A stretch of 28,727 nucleotides of DNA from Clostridiales bacterium UBA4821 (GTDB taxonomy: Bacteria; Bacillota; Clostridia; Acetivibrionales; UBA4821), in contig DHFP01000145.1 in assembly GCA_002402315.1 (NCBI GenBank), forward strand, positions 1 through 28,727, read 5' to 3'. The position numbers and the translations under genes are program-made. This document shows, one piece after another, positions 9,801-16,967 of the stretch. The notes under the pieces are model-generated. The model made no database searches and had not been told where the DNA came from. It was given only the letters and a program-made list of their open reading frames with translations. The first letter of the stretch is position 1. Each line of letters starts with the position of its first letter.

Positions 9801-11118
9801 ATTCGTTAAGTTCAATGTTATCTTCAGAAATCTCAACATAGTTTGGTGATTTTGTTGCCGCTCTTTTAAACAGGTCATACAAATAAAAATCTTTGTCCAT
9901 TTCAACAGATAAGTCATTTCGGTTCTCTATATTATCTACTGTATTCTTTGATTCTTTCCAGGCTTTGTATATATAAGTATCTTTAATTAAAAATCCTAAC
10001 CTTCTATAAATAAAATCCTTCAAGATTATTTTCTTTTTCATAACCCATCGGAATGGAGCCGTATAACGCCATGAACGCGAGTTTAAGTATTGTTCAATTT
10101 GCTTATTCAAAGAATTGATAATTTGGTCTTTTTGTTTAATAGCGGTTTCCTTTTGTTTAACAGTTTCTATCATATTATTAATGGCTTTTTCTTTTTGTTC
10201 CCTTTCTTTTTCTCTTTGCCAAAGCTGTTCATCTTTTTGCCTTATCAGCTCTTCCTTCTGTCCAAGCATCTCATCCTTTTTCCCTATAACCTCCATAAGA
10301 TTCCGTATATCATTGTCTTTTTGGTTAATCATGTTTCTTAAACTGCCTGCTAAATCATTTGATACATCAATCAACGAAAAAAACCTGTTTTCTGATAAAT
10401 CCGGTATAGGTTCTTGTGATGAAACACAAATAAAATACAGCGGCATTTTATCGGAATGATTTAATGGAACAAAATTATTATCACGTTTATGGATACAAAT
10501 TTCCGAACAGCTTCCCTTTTCTTGACCTAATGACCATATTTGCGACACCGGAAAGACTTTTTGCCCAAAAAAATAATTATATTTAAAGTATTTTTCTATA
10601 AGACCTTTGAAGTCGTCAAAATAAAGTTCTTTCAAATGATACGGGTTATTATATTCCGGCTGGTCTGTATAGAGCAATTTATTGGGCGTAGAAACAATAA
10701 ATATACCGTCATCCTTTAACAATCGCCTGACTTCGCCCAAAAGGGCATCATGGTCTTCAATATGTTCAATGGCTTCAAAGCATGTAACAATATCAAAAAT
10801 CTTTTCGTCTTTTATCGGAACATCTGTTATTGAGCCCTGTAAAAAATCCGCATTAGGAAAAGGATACTTGCCCGTTGAATGTTTAACAGCATTTTCATCT
10901 AAATCTATTCCGACAACATGCTTTGCCTTTTCGGACAAAATTGCGCATCCGTATCCTTCCCCGGAAGCCAGGTCAAGAACTTGCTTCCCTTCTACAAATT
11001 GCATCGCGAAATGGTATCTGCCCAAATGTTCATAATGAATCTCCGGACTCCCTAAATCCACCCAGGGTACATAACGCTCTCCCGTCCACTCAACAAGAGG
11101 CTCTTGCGACCCACTCAT
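6811..11118 (-). CDS. Four-domain glycan enzyme: methyltransferase, coiled coil, WbsX-like, GT4, GT2
   Basis: Starting at ATG 11118 (AAGGAG 7 bases upstream; an upstream in-frame start at 11157 lacks such a site), the product has 1435 residues. The domains, in order, are: SAM methyltransferase (1-215; VLDLASGEG at 47-55, FEAIEHIED); heptad-rich Gln/Lys/Glu coiled coil (about 260-345); the SRSWRYTAPFRW motif (347-358) usual at such coils; a WbsX-type domain (443-785; IAFYLPQFHPIPENDKWWGK, FCICWANENW, FINAWNEWAEG); GT-B GT4 (798-1160; LLTSREDPFPSVVLDAM with the EX7E-like pattern); and GT-A GT2 (1163-1435; VSIVIPNYNYAKHL, FLDDCSTDNS, AEADD). One polypeptide therefore combines chain modification and at least two or three glycosyl transfers. 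It lies 42 bases after the Wzt gene. Domain calls are strong; sugar specificities are unknown. Confidence 0.9.
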   Translation of the reverse strand: MSGSQEPLVEWTGERYVPWVDLGSPEIHYEHLGRYHFAMQFVEGKQVLDLASGEGYGCAILSEKAKHVVGIDLDENAVKHSTGKYPFPNADFLQGSITDVPIKDEKIFDIVTCFEAIEHIEDHDALLGEVRRLLKDDGIFIVSTPNKLLYTDQPEYNNPYHLKELYFDDFKGLIEKYFKYNYFFGQKVFPVSQIWSLGQEKGSCSEICIHKRDNNFVPLNHSDKMPLYFICVSSQEPIPDLSENRFFSLIDVSNDLAGSLRNMINQKDNDIRNLMEVIGKKDEMLGQKEELIRQKDEQLWQREKEREQKEKAINNMIETVKQKETAIKQKDQIINSLNKQIEQYLNSRSWRYTAPFRWVMKKKIILKDFIYRRLGFLIKDTYIYKAWKESKNTVDNIENRNDLSVEMDKDFYLYDLFKRAATKSPNYVEISEDNIELNEYDLKLIAFYLPQFHPIPENDKWWGKGFTEWTNVSKAVPQFYGHYQPHLPGELGFYDLRLVEVQKRQIELAKKYGIYGFCFYHYWFGGKKLLDTPLTQYLEHSELDFPFCICWANENWTRKWDGLDSEILISQSHSSKDYLEFIKDIENILKDSRYIRINGKPLLLVYRVELLPDAGAASACWREYCKNTGIGDIYLAAVQGFGFEDPQNYGFDAAVEFPPHTMRCADITGKIKFINREFCGKVYDYSDFVKSKTYLKTTPYKLFKTVSPSWDNTARKPNCPHIFYGSSPELYKEWLSDAANFTMKVNSEEEKIVFINAWNEWAEGTHLEPDRKYGYAYLQAAAEVVLNCRKKEKINKKIIFVSHDAHFHGAQLLSLNIVKVLKEKFKYEIFVLLKSGGMLESQFRKYADVFNLEKDYANKGDIENLIDRLYLQGIDAAICNTVISGDIVKVLKSRDIKVISLIHELPKLIKQYKAEKKAGYIAEFADKIVFPSNFVKEHFKEIIPLNNEKCVIAPQGLFKENTYKDKKGIARAKLRRELSFPEDSKIVLGIGYADYRKGIDIFVEAAQKVSRTANNIFFVWIGKRDEDAMNNMTLNIENLKKDNIVFLDIKQDLSLYYAGADIYLLTSREDPFPSVVLDAMNVGLPVIAFQNAGGFMDIVTNETGVLVTYLDVDEMSKKILELINNPAAVIRMGKNSMKLIEREFDFNDYIYKLLGLFGHEYKKVSIVIPNYNYAKHLQARLDCIFNQTYPIYEIIFLDDCSTDNSMEVFNEYIEKKNMSIKIKVNEVNSKSVFKQWNKGISMAKGDYVWIAEADDLCGNEFLEEVMAGFEENEVVLSYCQSKQMDPEGRIICDNYFNYTDDIDRDKWKCNYLRDGVKEISDTLAVKNTIPNVSAVVFKKHDVSGILSDLTGYKVAGDWFFYIWILQKGKIFYNSKPLNYHRRHDNSVTKSENKQLHYNEVLQIQDYVIKNFDIDKRTNEKIYEYRKSLKEYLLNQ

Positions 11119-11160
11119 ACAAACACTCCTTCTATGATTTTCTTTTTTAGAGATCAATAC

Positions 11161-12483
11161 TCATGAATAACAACTATTCTCTTGAACTCCTCTTTTAATA
11201 ATTTCTACTTTGCTATCCAATTCAATTAGTGAAATATTGTATCCTTCATTTTCAATTCTTACCTTCTGCAGATTATGGTACCAGCAAAGCATCACATGTT
11301 CCTTTTGTGTTCCGGATGCAACTGCAGGACTAATCAAGTACTCCCCTTTTTGTATCTTTGGCATTAATAATTTAAATACTGCTTCATATAAAACTCCCGC
11401 ATTTGCAGAGCATTTGATTTTACCGCATATAAAACTGTTCAGCCCTAGAATCTGTATTCCTTTAAGGTTCTCCAGGATAAATCCGAAAATCACGTTTTCG
11501 ATGTCTGCCCTAAAATTGGCAACAATATGAAAAGTGTATTCCTTTTCAACTTCAAGGGCAGAAGTAATCCCGTTTGAATTATCCTTGATGAAAAAAGATA
11601 CTATTTCTGCTTGGCCTGTACCTCCGGGCTTAATTTTGCTTTGAATTTGAGGTACCGGGTACAGTTTATTTTGGATGTTTTTTACCTCATTTTGCGATGA
11701 GCTGCTTTTGTGATGATTTATATCCGGTTTTATATTTTTGTTTTGGTCCTCAATCTGATGATTTGTATAACCTGCGCAGATCCTGTATTTATCGCCAAAA
11801 TCCGCTTTGGTGCCCTTATCTAGCCAGAGAACCCTTGAGCAAAGCTGTTTTACCGAACCCATATCGTGAGATACAAACAAAATAGTTCTGCCCATTTCCT
11901 TGAAAGAATCAAACTTATGAAAACATTTATTTTGAAAAAAAGCATCTCCGACAGAAAGCGCTTCATCAATCACCAGTATTTCCGGGTCTACATTAATTGC
12001 AACGGCAAATGCAAGCCTTGAAAACATGCCGCTGGAATACATCTTCACCGGCTGGTATATGAAATCCCCTATGTCGGCAAATGAAAGTATATCGTATAGT
12101 TTTCCATCCATCTCTTGTTTGGTGTATCCCATAATCAATCCATTGAGATAAATGTTTTCCATACCTGTAAGCTCAAGGTTAAAACCGGCACCAAGTTCCA
12201 GCAGGGCTGAGACCTTGCCGTTTACAAATATATCTCCCTCTGTCGGTGTAAGCACTCCGGTTATTATCTTAAGCAGGGTAGACTTGCCAGAACCGTTCTT
12301 CCCTATGATACCAACCGTTTCGCCTTTTTTTACCTCGAAGCTTACATCCTTCAAGGCATAAAATTCCCTGTGATATTTCTTCCTGAATGGATTAATAGAT
12401 TCTTTAAGCCTATCTACAGGCTTTTCATATAATTTATACATTTTTGACAGGTTTTCCGCTTTTACGGCTATATTCTCGTTCAT
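11161..12483 (-). CDS. wzt: Polysaccharide ABC exporter ATPase, Wzt-type with C-terminal binding domain
   Basis: 440 residues from ATG 12483, where AGGT lies upstream; in-frame starts at 12489 and 12492 are alternatives. The ATPase domain has Walker A GKNGSGKS (61-68), signature YSSGM (149-153) and Walker B ILVIDEALSVGD (169-180), then the H-loop FVSHDMGSV. YSSGM and the SVGD sequence are typical of O-antigen/teichoic-acid exporters. A linker rich in Ser, Asn and Lys (about 245-285) leads to a beta-rich C-terminal domain (about 290-425), as in Wzt proteins that read the chain end before export. The partner permease Wzm, usually next door, is not in this window; the upstream neighbour is a toxin-antitoxin cassette. 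Confidence 0.88.
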   Translation of the reverse strand: MNENIAVKAENLSKMYKLYEKPVDRLKESINPFRKKYHREFYALKDVSFEVKKGETVGIIGKNGSGKSTLLKIITGVLTPTEGDIFVNGKVSALLELGAGFNLELTGMENIYLNGLIMGYTKQEMDGKLYDILSFADIGDFIYQPVKMYSSGMFSRLAFAVAINVDPEILVIDEALSVGDAFFQNKCFHKFDSFKEMGRTILFVSHDMGSVKQLCSRVLWLDKGTKADFGDKYRICAGYTNHQIEDQNKNIKPDINHHKSSSSQNEVKNIQNKLYPVPQIQSKIKPGGTGQAEIVSFFIKDNSNGITSALEVEKEYTFHIVANFRADIENVIFGFILENLKGIQILGLNSFICGKIKCSANAGVLYEAVFKLLMPKIQKGEYLISPAVASGTQKEHVMLCWYHNLQKVRIENEGYNISLIELDSKVEIIKRGVQENSCYS

Positions 12484-12567
12484 TGACATCAACCTGTGAA
12501 TCGCTGATATATAAATATATTCAACTCATGTAGAAATCGTTCCGGAAAAATTTCACTCAAAATCACA

Positions 12568-12598
12568 CAAAAAAAGTGAGCCAGATATTTGACTCACT
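12568..12598 (-). terminator. Rho-independent terminator of the toxin-antitoxin cassette
   Basis: Read on the minus strand, AGTGAG pairs with CTCACT (12593-12598 with 12575-12580) around a 12-base loop, followed by a run of T (12568-12575). It lies 27 bases past the toxin stop and before the Wzt gene, so it should end the short TA transcript. Confidence 0.85.
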
Positions 12599-12624
12599 CA
12601 GTAACATAGTATCAACTAGATTTC

Positions 12625-12882
12625 CTATTCATAATGGGTCCACATTCGTATAATTTTAACTATTTTTTCATCTTCCAGCACCTGATAAACCAGCCTATGC
12701 TGTATGTTTATCCGCCTTGAAAATGCCCCTTTTAAATCGCCAATTAATTTTTCATATGGAGGACTAAAAGGGTTTTCTTTTAAAATATTAATTAAATCAA
12801 TTACTTTGTCTTTTAGTCCTGCTTCTAAAATTTTTTCCGAGTCTTTTACAGCTTTTTTAGTGTATATTATTTTGTATCCCAA
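12625..12882 (-). CDS. yoeB: Txe/YoeB-family mRNA-cleaving toxin
   Basis: 85 residues from TTG 12882, chosen because GGAGG sits 7 bases upstream and this gives the family's usual length. The longer reading frame from 12900 has no ribosome site. It shows the RelE/YoeB fold pattern: YKIIYTKKAVKDSEK at the N-terminus, the central PYEKLIGDL, then RRINIQHRLVYQV and the terminal MWTHYE. This matches the conserved Arg and the C-terminal His-Tyr of YoeB, a ribosome-dependent endoribonuclease. It overlaps the antitoxin gene by 16 bases, the normal order being antitoxin first. The key residues look intact, so it is probably active. Confidence 0.9.
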   Translation of the reverse strand: MGYKIIYTKKAVKDSEKILEAGLKDKVIDLINILKENPFSPPYEKLIGDLKGAFSRRINIQHRLVYQVLEDEKIVKIIRMWTHYE

Positions 12883-13118
12883 TTTAATTCCTCCACGCAA
12901 TCTTCAACAGGAGTATTCAGCCCCTTAATAATTGATTCTCTCATTTCAGGAATTGAAACAAGGTAAAGTGTTTCCATAATTGAATTCCAATCCATCTCAG
13001 AAATCATAACAACATTTCCCTTCTTTGACGATATTTGAACCGGAATATTGGTGTTGATTACTTCTTCAATCAATTTGTATATTTGTTCTCTAGCACTTGT
13101 AGAATTAATAGATTTCAT
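12867..13118 (-). CDS. yefM: Phd/YefM-family antitoxin
   Basis: 83 residues beginning MKSINSTSAREQIYKLIEE, the Phd/YefM DNA-binding N-terminus, with NVVMISEMDWNSIMETLYL, the family's central block. The acidic C-terminus (EDCVEELNWD) should wrap the toxin. GAGGTGAT precedes the ATG. It is the first gene of a two-gene unit with its own promoter and a repeat operator at 13146-13165, so autorepression together with the toxin is expected. Confidence 0.9.
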   Translation of the reverse strand: MKSINSTSAREQIYKLIEEVINTNIPVQISSKKGNVVMISEMDWNSIMETLYLVSIPEMRESIIKGLNTPVEDCVEELNWDTK

Positions 13119-13139
13119 AATTTATCACCTCTAATTATA

Positions 13140-13168
13140 ATTATAACGTACGCCAATACGTACGTCAA
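13140..13168 (-). promoter_or_regulatory. Promoter and operator of the yefM-yoeB cassette
   Basis: On the minus strand, TTGACG (13163-13168) and TATAAT (13140-13145) are 17 bases apart. The spacer carries two self-complementary ACGTACG units (13146-13152 and 13158-13164, 12 bp apart, the second extended to ACGTACGT), placed where a Phd/YefM repressor would block the polymerase. The -10 is 21 bases before the antitoxin ATG. Confidence 0.85.
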
Positions 13169-13187
13169 TTGTTTTTTATATTCGTTT

Positions 13188-14018
13188 TTATATTTTGCTA
13201 CTCTTACTTATTCTCCTATAAAGCTTCTTTCTACTAAAAAAATATCTATGCTTAATGAAATAATAAATCAACCCTTTAATATGCTCGAATGTAATCCTGG
13301 AAAAAAGCTTCTTCTTGGTTATCCTCTGCTCATAGTGAACCACCTGGGAATGAGGATAGTATACAACCTCCCACCCTTCAAGCCACATTCTCAAGCATAA
13401 ATCTACATCTTCAGGCCCGTAAAAAATATTCTCGTCCAGCAGACCAACCTCCTCCAGAGCCTTCTTCCTTATAACCTGACATGCACCGATTGCATAGTCC
13501 ACCTTAATTGGTTCTTTTATCTGGTTAAGGTTATAAAACCCTTGCTCAAGCTTGCTTTTAGACCATTTGGTTTCTACTCTCCTTAATACCTTAGTAATTG
13601 CAGTAGGAAATCTTCTTGCGCTTTCCTGCACCATCCCATCTTCATACATAAGCCTTGGGACGCATATTCCAACTCTTTCATTCTTATCCATATAATCAAC
13701 AAGTTCATTAATTGCCTGGTCTTCCAAATATGTATCTATATCCAAAATCACAACATATTGACCTTTTGCTGCAGCCAATCCCTGATTTCTTGCAGGAGCA
13801 ACTCCCCTGTTACGGTCATTTAAAATTATAACAGCATCGGGCAGAGTGCTATTGGCCAACTCAAGCGTATTATCCGAAGACCCGTTATCAATGATAATCA
13901 CTTCATATTGATGTGTCTTTGCACTGGATTTGATTGAGTTCAAACACTTTTCTGCAAACTTTTTTGAATTCCACGTAAGTATCACAAATGAAATATCTAT
14001 ACCATCTTTTTCTGACAT
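13188..14018 (-). CDS. GT2 family glycosyltransferase (rhamnosyltransferase-like)
   Basis: A 276-residue GT-A enzyme. ISFVILTWNSKKFAEKCL is the N-terminal nucleotide-sugar strand, IIIDNGSSDNT follows, and VVILDIDTYL contains the DxD-type metal site. CQVIRKKALEEVGLLDE with FYGPEDVDLCLR is the acceptor-side block common in rhamnosyl- and related transferases (WcaA/GT2 type). No membrane helix is seen; the basic C-terminus may bind the membrane. AAGGAAGG precedes the ATG, which overlaps the preceding GT4 gene by 22 bases. It adds one sugar to the lipid-linked chain, but which sugar is unknown. Confidence 0.88.
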   Translation of the reverse strand: MSEKDGIDISFVILTWNSKKFAEKCLNSIKSSAKTHQYEVIIIDNGSSDNTLELANSTLPDAVIILNDRNRGVAPARNQGLAAAKGQYVVILDIDTYLEDQAINELVDYMDKNERVGICVPRLMYEDGMVQESARRFPTAITKVLRRVETKWSKSKLEQGFYNLNQIKEPIKVDYAIGACQVIRKKALEEVGLLDENIFYGPEDVDLCLRMWLEGWEVVYYPHSQVVHYEQRITKKKLFSRITFEHIKGLIYYFIKHRYFFSRKKLYRRISKSSKI

Positions 14019-15157
14019 ACTGATTTCCTTCCTTTGGCTTCCAGCTTATTATAGACCTCCAGAGTCTCTGAGGCACAGTTTGTCCACCTATAATTTTGCG
14101 CCTGCTTATGGCCTTTTTCAATCAGGCTGGTACGCAGTTCATCACCGTTAATTAATTGGACAACAGCATCCCTGATTTCATTTTCATCGTATGGATTGAC
14201 CTTGATACCTGCATCCCCCGCGACCTCTTTCATGGAAGACAGGTTTGATGTTATACAGGGAATACCGCGGGCCATTGCCTCTACTAACGGAAGTCCAAAC
14301 CCCTCGTACAGGGAAACATACAAAAGCAGTTTTGCCCTCTTGTAAATATGCTGTAAATGCTCGTCCTTCACAAAGCCGGTAAAAAGCACTCTGCCTTCCA
14401 GATTGTTTTCTTCATAATATTTAAACACATCACCATACATCCAGGCTTTACGGCCGCAGATTACAAGCTTGTACCTGTCTTTTACCTCATCCGGGAGAAT
14501 GTTGTACGCTTTCAGCATTCTTACAATATTTTTGCGCGGCTCAATCATTCCCACATATAAAAAGTATTCACTCTCAATCCCGTAGGTCTTTAAAATACCC
14601 TTGTCCATCTCGACAGGTTCAAAAAATCTTTCATCGGCTCCAAGAGGTGTGACATATATTTTGTCTCTTTTTATTTTTAAGATCCTTGTGATATCCTCAA
14701 CTGTAGCATTGGATACTGAAAGGATTGCATCGGCCTTCCTTGAAGTCAGCCACATATATACTCTGAAAAGATACCTCTTTGCAAATGTATGGACCTTGGG
14801 CACAACAAAAAAGGACATGTCGTGAAATGTAACAACATGCTTGACTGAACTGAAATACGGCATTGTATAGTGTGGTGAATGAAGCAGGTCAATCTTAAGC
14901 TTCTTCAGCCTGAACGGAAGTACAAATTGTTCCCAGAGAAGCCTCAAGAAAACGTTTCTAATGTACCTGCTCTTTACAGGTACACGCTTGAAATTTTCTT
15001 TCACTAAATTAAACCCCTCAAGGTCGTCATCCTGGATAAAGAGGTAGTATGTATTCTTATCATCTATTTTTTGCAAATGTTCGAGTAAGTTATCCAAATA
15101 CCTTCCCACACCGCTTTTCTTTTTGGGTATGGGTGTCAAATCAATTGCAATATTCAT
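13997..15157 (-). CDS. GT4 family glycosyltransferase
   Basis: 386 residues, GT-B fold. The N-terminal MNIAIDLTPIPKKKSGVGRY carries the glycine loop of the GT4 N-domain. FLYVGMIEPRKN marks the start of the nucleotide-sugar-binding C-domain, and YEGFGLPLVEAMARGIP is the EX7E catalytic motif. The gene starts after AAAGGAG, 32 bases below the preceding GT4 gene, and overlaps the next GT2 gene. It resembles mannosyl/rhamnosyl GT4 enzymes of capsule and O-antigen loci. It is a homologue of its neighbour at 15190-16335, sharing the whole architecture, so the pair may have arisen by duplication. Confidence 0.9.
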   Translation of the reverse strand: MNIAIDLTPIPKKKSGVGRYLDNLLEHLQKIDDKNTYYLFIQDDDLEGFNLVKENFKRVPVKSRYIRNVFLRLLWEQFVLPFRLKKLKIDLLHSPHYTMPYFSSVKHVVTFHDMSFFVVPKVHTFAKRYLFRVYMWLTSRKADAILSVSNATVEDITRILKIKRDKIYVTPLGADERFFEPVEMDKGILKTYGIESEYFLYVGMIEPRKNIVRMLKAYNILPDEVKDRYKLVICGRKAWMYGDVFKYYEENNLEGRVLFTGFVKDEHLQHIYKRAKLLLYVSLYEGFGLPLVEAMARGIPCITSNLSSMKEVAGDAGIKVNPYDENEIRDAVVQLINGDELRTSLIEKGHKQAQNYRWTNCASETLEVYNKLEAKGRKSVCQKKMV

Positions 15158-15189
15158 TAGTCTTCTCCTTTGCTGGCAAAGTATAATCT

Positions 15190-16335
15190 TTACGCTAAGC
15201 TTTTATATATCTCTATAACCTTCCTGGCTGAATCCTCCCAGGAAAATTTATCAGCCTGTACCAGTCCTTTTTCAGAACACCGTTTTCTTAATGCACTGTC
15301 ATTTATAAGCCTTTCCATTTCAAAGGCTAGATTTTCAATATCATGAGGGTCAACGAGTATTCCTGCATCACCAACCACCTCCGGAAGAGAAGCGGTCTTT
15401 GAGACTATAACCGGTGTTCCGCAAGCCATGGCCTCCAGCGGCGGTATACCGAAGCCTTCGTACAGGGATGGAAATACAAATGCCTCCGCACATGAGTATA
15501 ATACAGGTGCGTCTTCCTCCGGCACATATCCGGTAAATATTATTCTATCTTCCAGGCGCAGTTCCTGCACAAGGGCAAATATTTCATCATAGAGCCATCC
15601 CTTACGGCCTGCCAGTACTAGCTTTATGTCCTTGTTCTTTTCAGATATAATTTTGAATGCCCTTATTATTGTGGTAATGTTTTTTCTTGGCTCAAGGGTT
15701 CCGAAGTATAGGATATAGCCGCTTGTGATGTTGTATTTTTCTTCAATTAACTTGTAGTCTTTTTTAGGAGAAAATACATTCCTGTCAACCGCAGGGTATG
15801 CGATTTCGATTTTATCCAAAGGAACATTCATAAATTCCGATATCTCGTTTTTACTGTTTTGAGAAACGGTTAAGATTATATCCGCATCCTGGCACCATCT
15901 ATTAAGGTTTTTGCGTTGAATATTGTAGTTTGCTTTGCTCATTGTTTCAGGATATCTAAAGTAAACCATGTCATGGACTGTATTGACAACCTTCCCTTTT
16001 ATCCTGGGAGGAATTATAAAGTTAAAGAAATGGTATATATCTGCTTTTGAATTAAACAGGTAGTTATAAGGAATCCATTTGAATAGATTCTGGCTTCTTA
16101 TATAAATACCATAGTGCATATAAATACACTTGCTGACATTAGTGTTTTCACGATGATCAAAAAGGTTGAGAAGCTTTTCGTCGCTATTGTAACTGTTAAG
16201 AAAGTCAAAAACAGTGATTTCAAATTGTGACTCACTATCTATCCGGGTTATATTTTTTATCATATTATATTCATACCAGCCTATACCCGTTTTGAAACTA
16301 TCAAGGAAAGGCTGCCCTTCAAATGCTATTTTCAT
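15190..16335 (-). CDS. GT4 family glycosyltransferase
   Basis: 381 residues, GT-B fold: MKIAFEGQPFLDSFKTGIGW (N-domain glycine loop), ILYFGTLEPRKN (C-domain start) and YEGFGIPPLEAMACGTP (EX7E motif), then SLPEVVGDAGILVDP. AGAGGTTAAT precedes the ATG. It appears to be the first gene of the leftward glycan operon of Region 1, directly downstream of the decayed Fic gene. I see no clear sigma-A promoter for it in the sequence between, so its promoter may lie inside or above the Fic remnant. Confidence 0.9.
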   Translation of the reverse strand: MKIAFEGQPFLDSFKTGIGWYEYNMIKNITRIDSESQFEITVFDFLNSYNSDEKLLNLFDHRENTNVSKCIYMHYGIYIRSQNLFKWIPYNYLFNSKADIYHFFNFIIPPRIKGKVVNTVHDMVYFRYPETMSKANYNIQRKNLNRWCQDADIILTVSQNSKNEISEFMNVPLDKIEIAYPAVDRNVFSPKKDYKLIEEKYNITSGYILYFGTLEPRKNITTIIRAFKIISEKNKDIKLVLAGRKGWLYDEIFALVQELRLEDRIIFTGYVPEEDAPVLYSCAEAFVFPSLYEGFGIPPLEAMACGTPVIVSKTASLPEVVGDAGILVDPHDIENLAFEMERLINDSALRKRCSEKGLVQADKFSWEDSARKVIEIYKSLA

Positions 16336-16359
16336 ATTAACCTCTGTTGGATAAAAATT

Positions 16360-16793
16360 TTATTTATTCCAGGTCTTTTCCAATTGTTTAATTAGAAAGG
16401 TTACCAGTATCTCAAGCTCCTCTTCTATATCAAACTTTTCAAGTGCGTTGTAATATATTTTTTTGTCTTCTAAGTACCCTTGCTCAACTCAAAATGGACT
16501 TTTTAAATTAAATCAATGCTTAAAGGTTCTTTGCCTGCAATTTTGTCTTTTAAAAATTCATAGCACTCTTTTTGATTTTGCTGCTCAAATAAAGTTTTAA
16601 CATCTCCTGTATAACTGGATACCCTTCCATTCTCAAATATCTCCCTGGTATCGTGATAATCTATTTTTTCATTTTCTATTTTCCCTGAATTATATGCAAA
16701 TAAAATTCTGAAATTGTGCAGCTTAACATCTATATCGTAAATATCTTTTATAGGCTTATTCTGCCATATTTTGACCATTTCCTGATAATCCAC
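16360..16793 (-). pseudogene. Decayed Fic-family (AMP-transferase) gene, catalytic core deleted
   Basis: The N-terminal 96 residues (GTG 16793, AAGG site upstream) match the start of clostridial Fic proteins: FRILFAYNSGKIENE, HDTREIFENG, TLFEQQNQKECYEF. SGKIEN fits the inhibitory-helix pattern (S/T)xxxE(G/N). A TAA at 16503 stops the frame, but the same frame continues as KVHFELSKGT to a TAG at 16470-16472. Just past an A-run, one frame over, YYNALEKFDIEEELEILV to KTWNK ends at TAA 16360-16362, which looks like a Fic C-terminus. The roughly 130-150 residues that should hold HPFxxGNGR are missing. It is therefore an internal deletion plus stops and a frameshift. The N-terminal part might still be translated. 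Confidence 0.8.
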
Positions 16794-16882
16794 TTTCTCA
16801 CCTTCCTGCTTATTTTTGAAACTATTTTATTTTACCATATTTTTTATGTTATTTATAAAAATGTTGATATTCTCAAAAATCA

Positions 16883-16911
16883 TTGACAAATATTTGAAGT
16901 TATTTTATAAT
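16883..16911 (+). promoter_or_regulatory. Sigma-A-type promoter of the AAA/DUF234 gene
   Basis: TTGACA (16883-16888), a 17-base spacer, and TATAAT (16906-16911): a consensus promoter 57 bases before the ATG at 16968. The -10 is the first six bases of an 18-bp direct repeat described separately. Confidence 0.88.
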
Positions 16912-16953
16912 CTAAATTATAAAAATCTAAAATTATATAATCTAAATTATAAA
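16906..16953 (+). promoter_or_regulatory. Direct-repeat operator candidate over the -10 and leader
   Basis: TATAATCTAAATTATAAA occurs exactly twice (16906-16923 and 16936-16953), 30 bp apart centre to centre. Each copy has an internal ATAAT-CTAA-ATTAT symmetry. One copy covers the -10 box and the other the leader, a good arrangement for repression by a DNA-binding protein, perhaps autoregulation. Confidence 0.6.
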
Positions 16954-16967
16954 TCAGGTGAATAAGT

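Noticed and set aside
10090..10459. Plus-strand ORFs of 83 and 114 codons
   Set aside because: They are antisense to the coiled coil of the large fusion protein; the repetitive Phe/Leu/Ser composition is a by-product.
12882..12900. Longer toxin starting at TTG 12900
   Set aside because: No ribosome site precedes it; the GGAGG lies inside this extension and serves TTG 12882.
16503..16793. An intact short Fic-related gene
   Set aside because: The DNA beyond the stop still encodes further Fic-like segments, so decay is the better reading, although the short peptide may be made.
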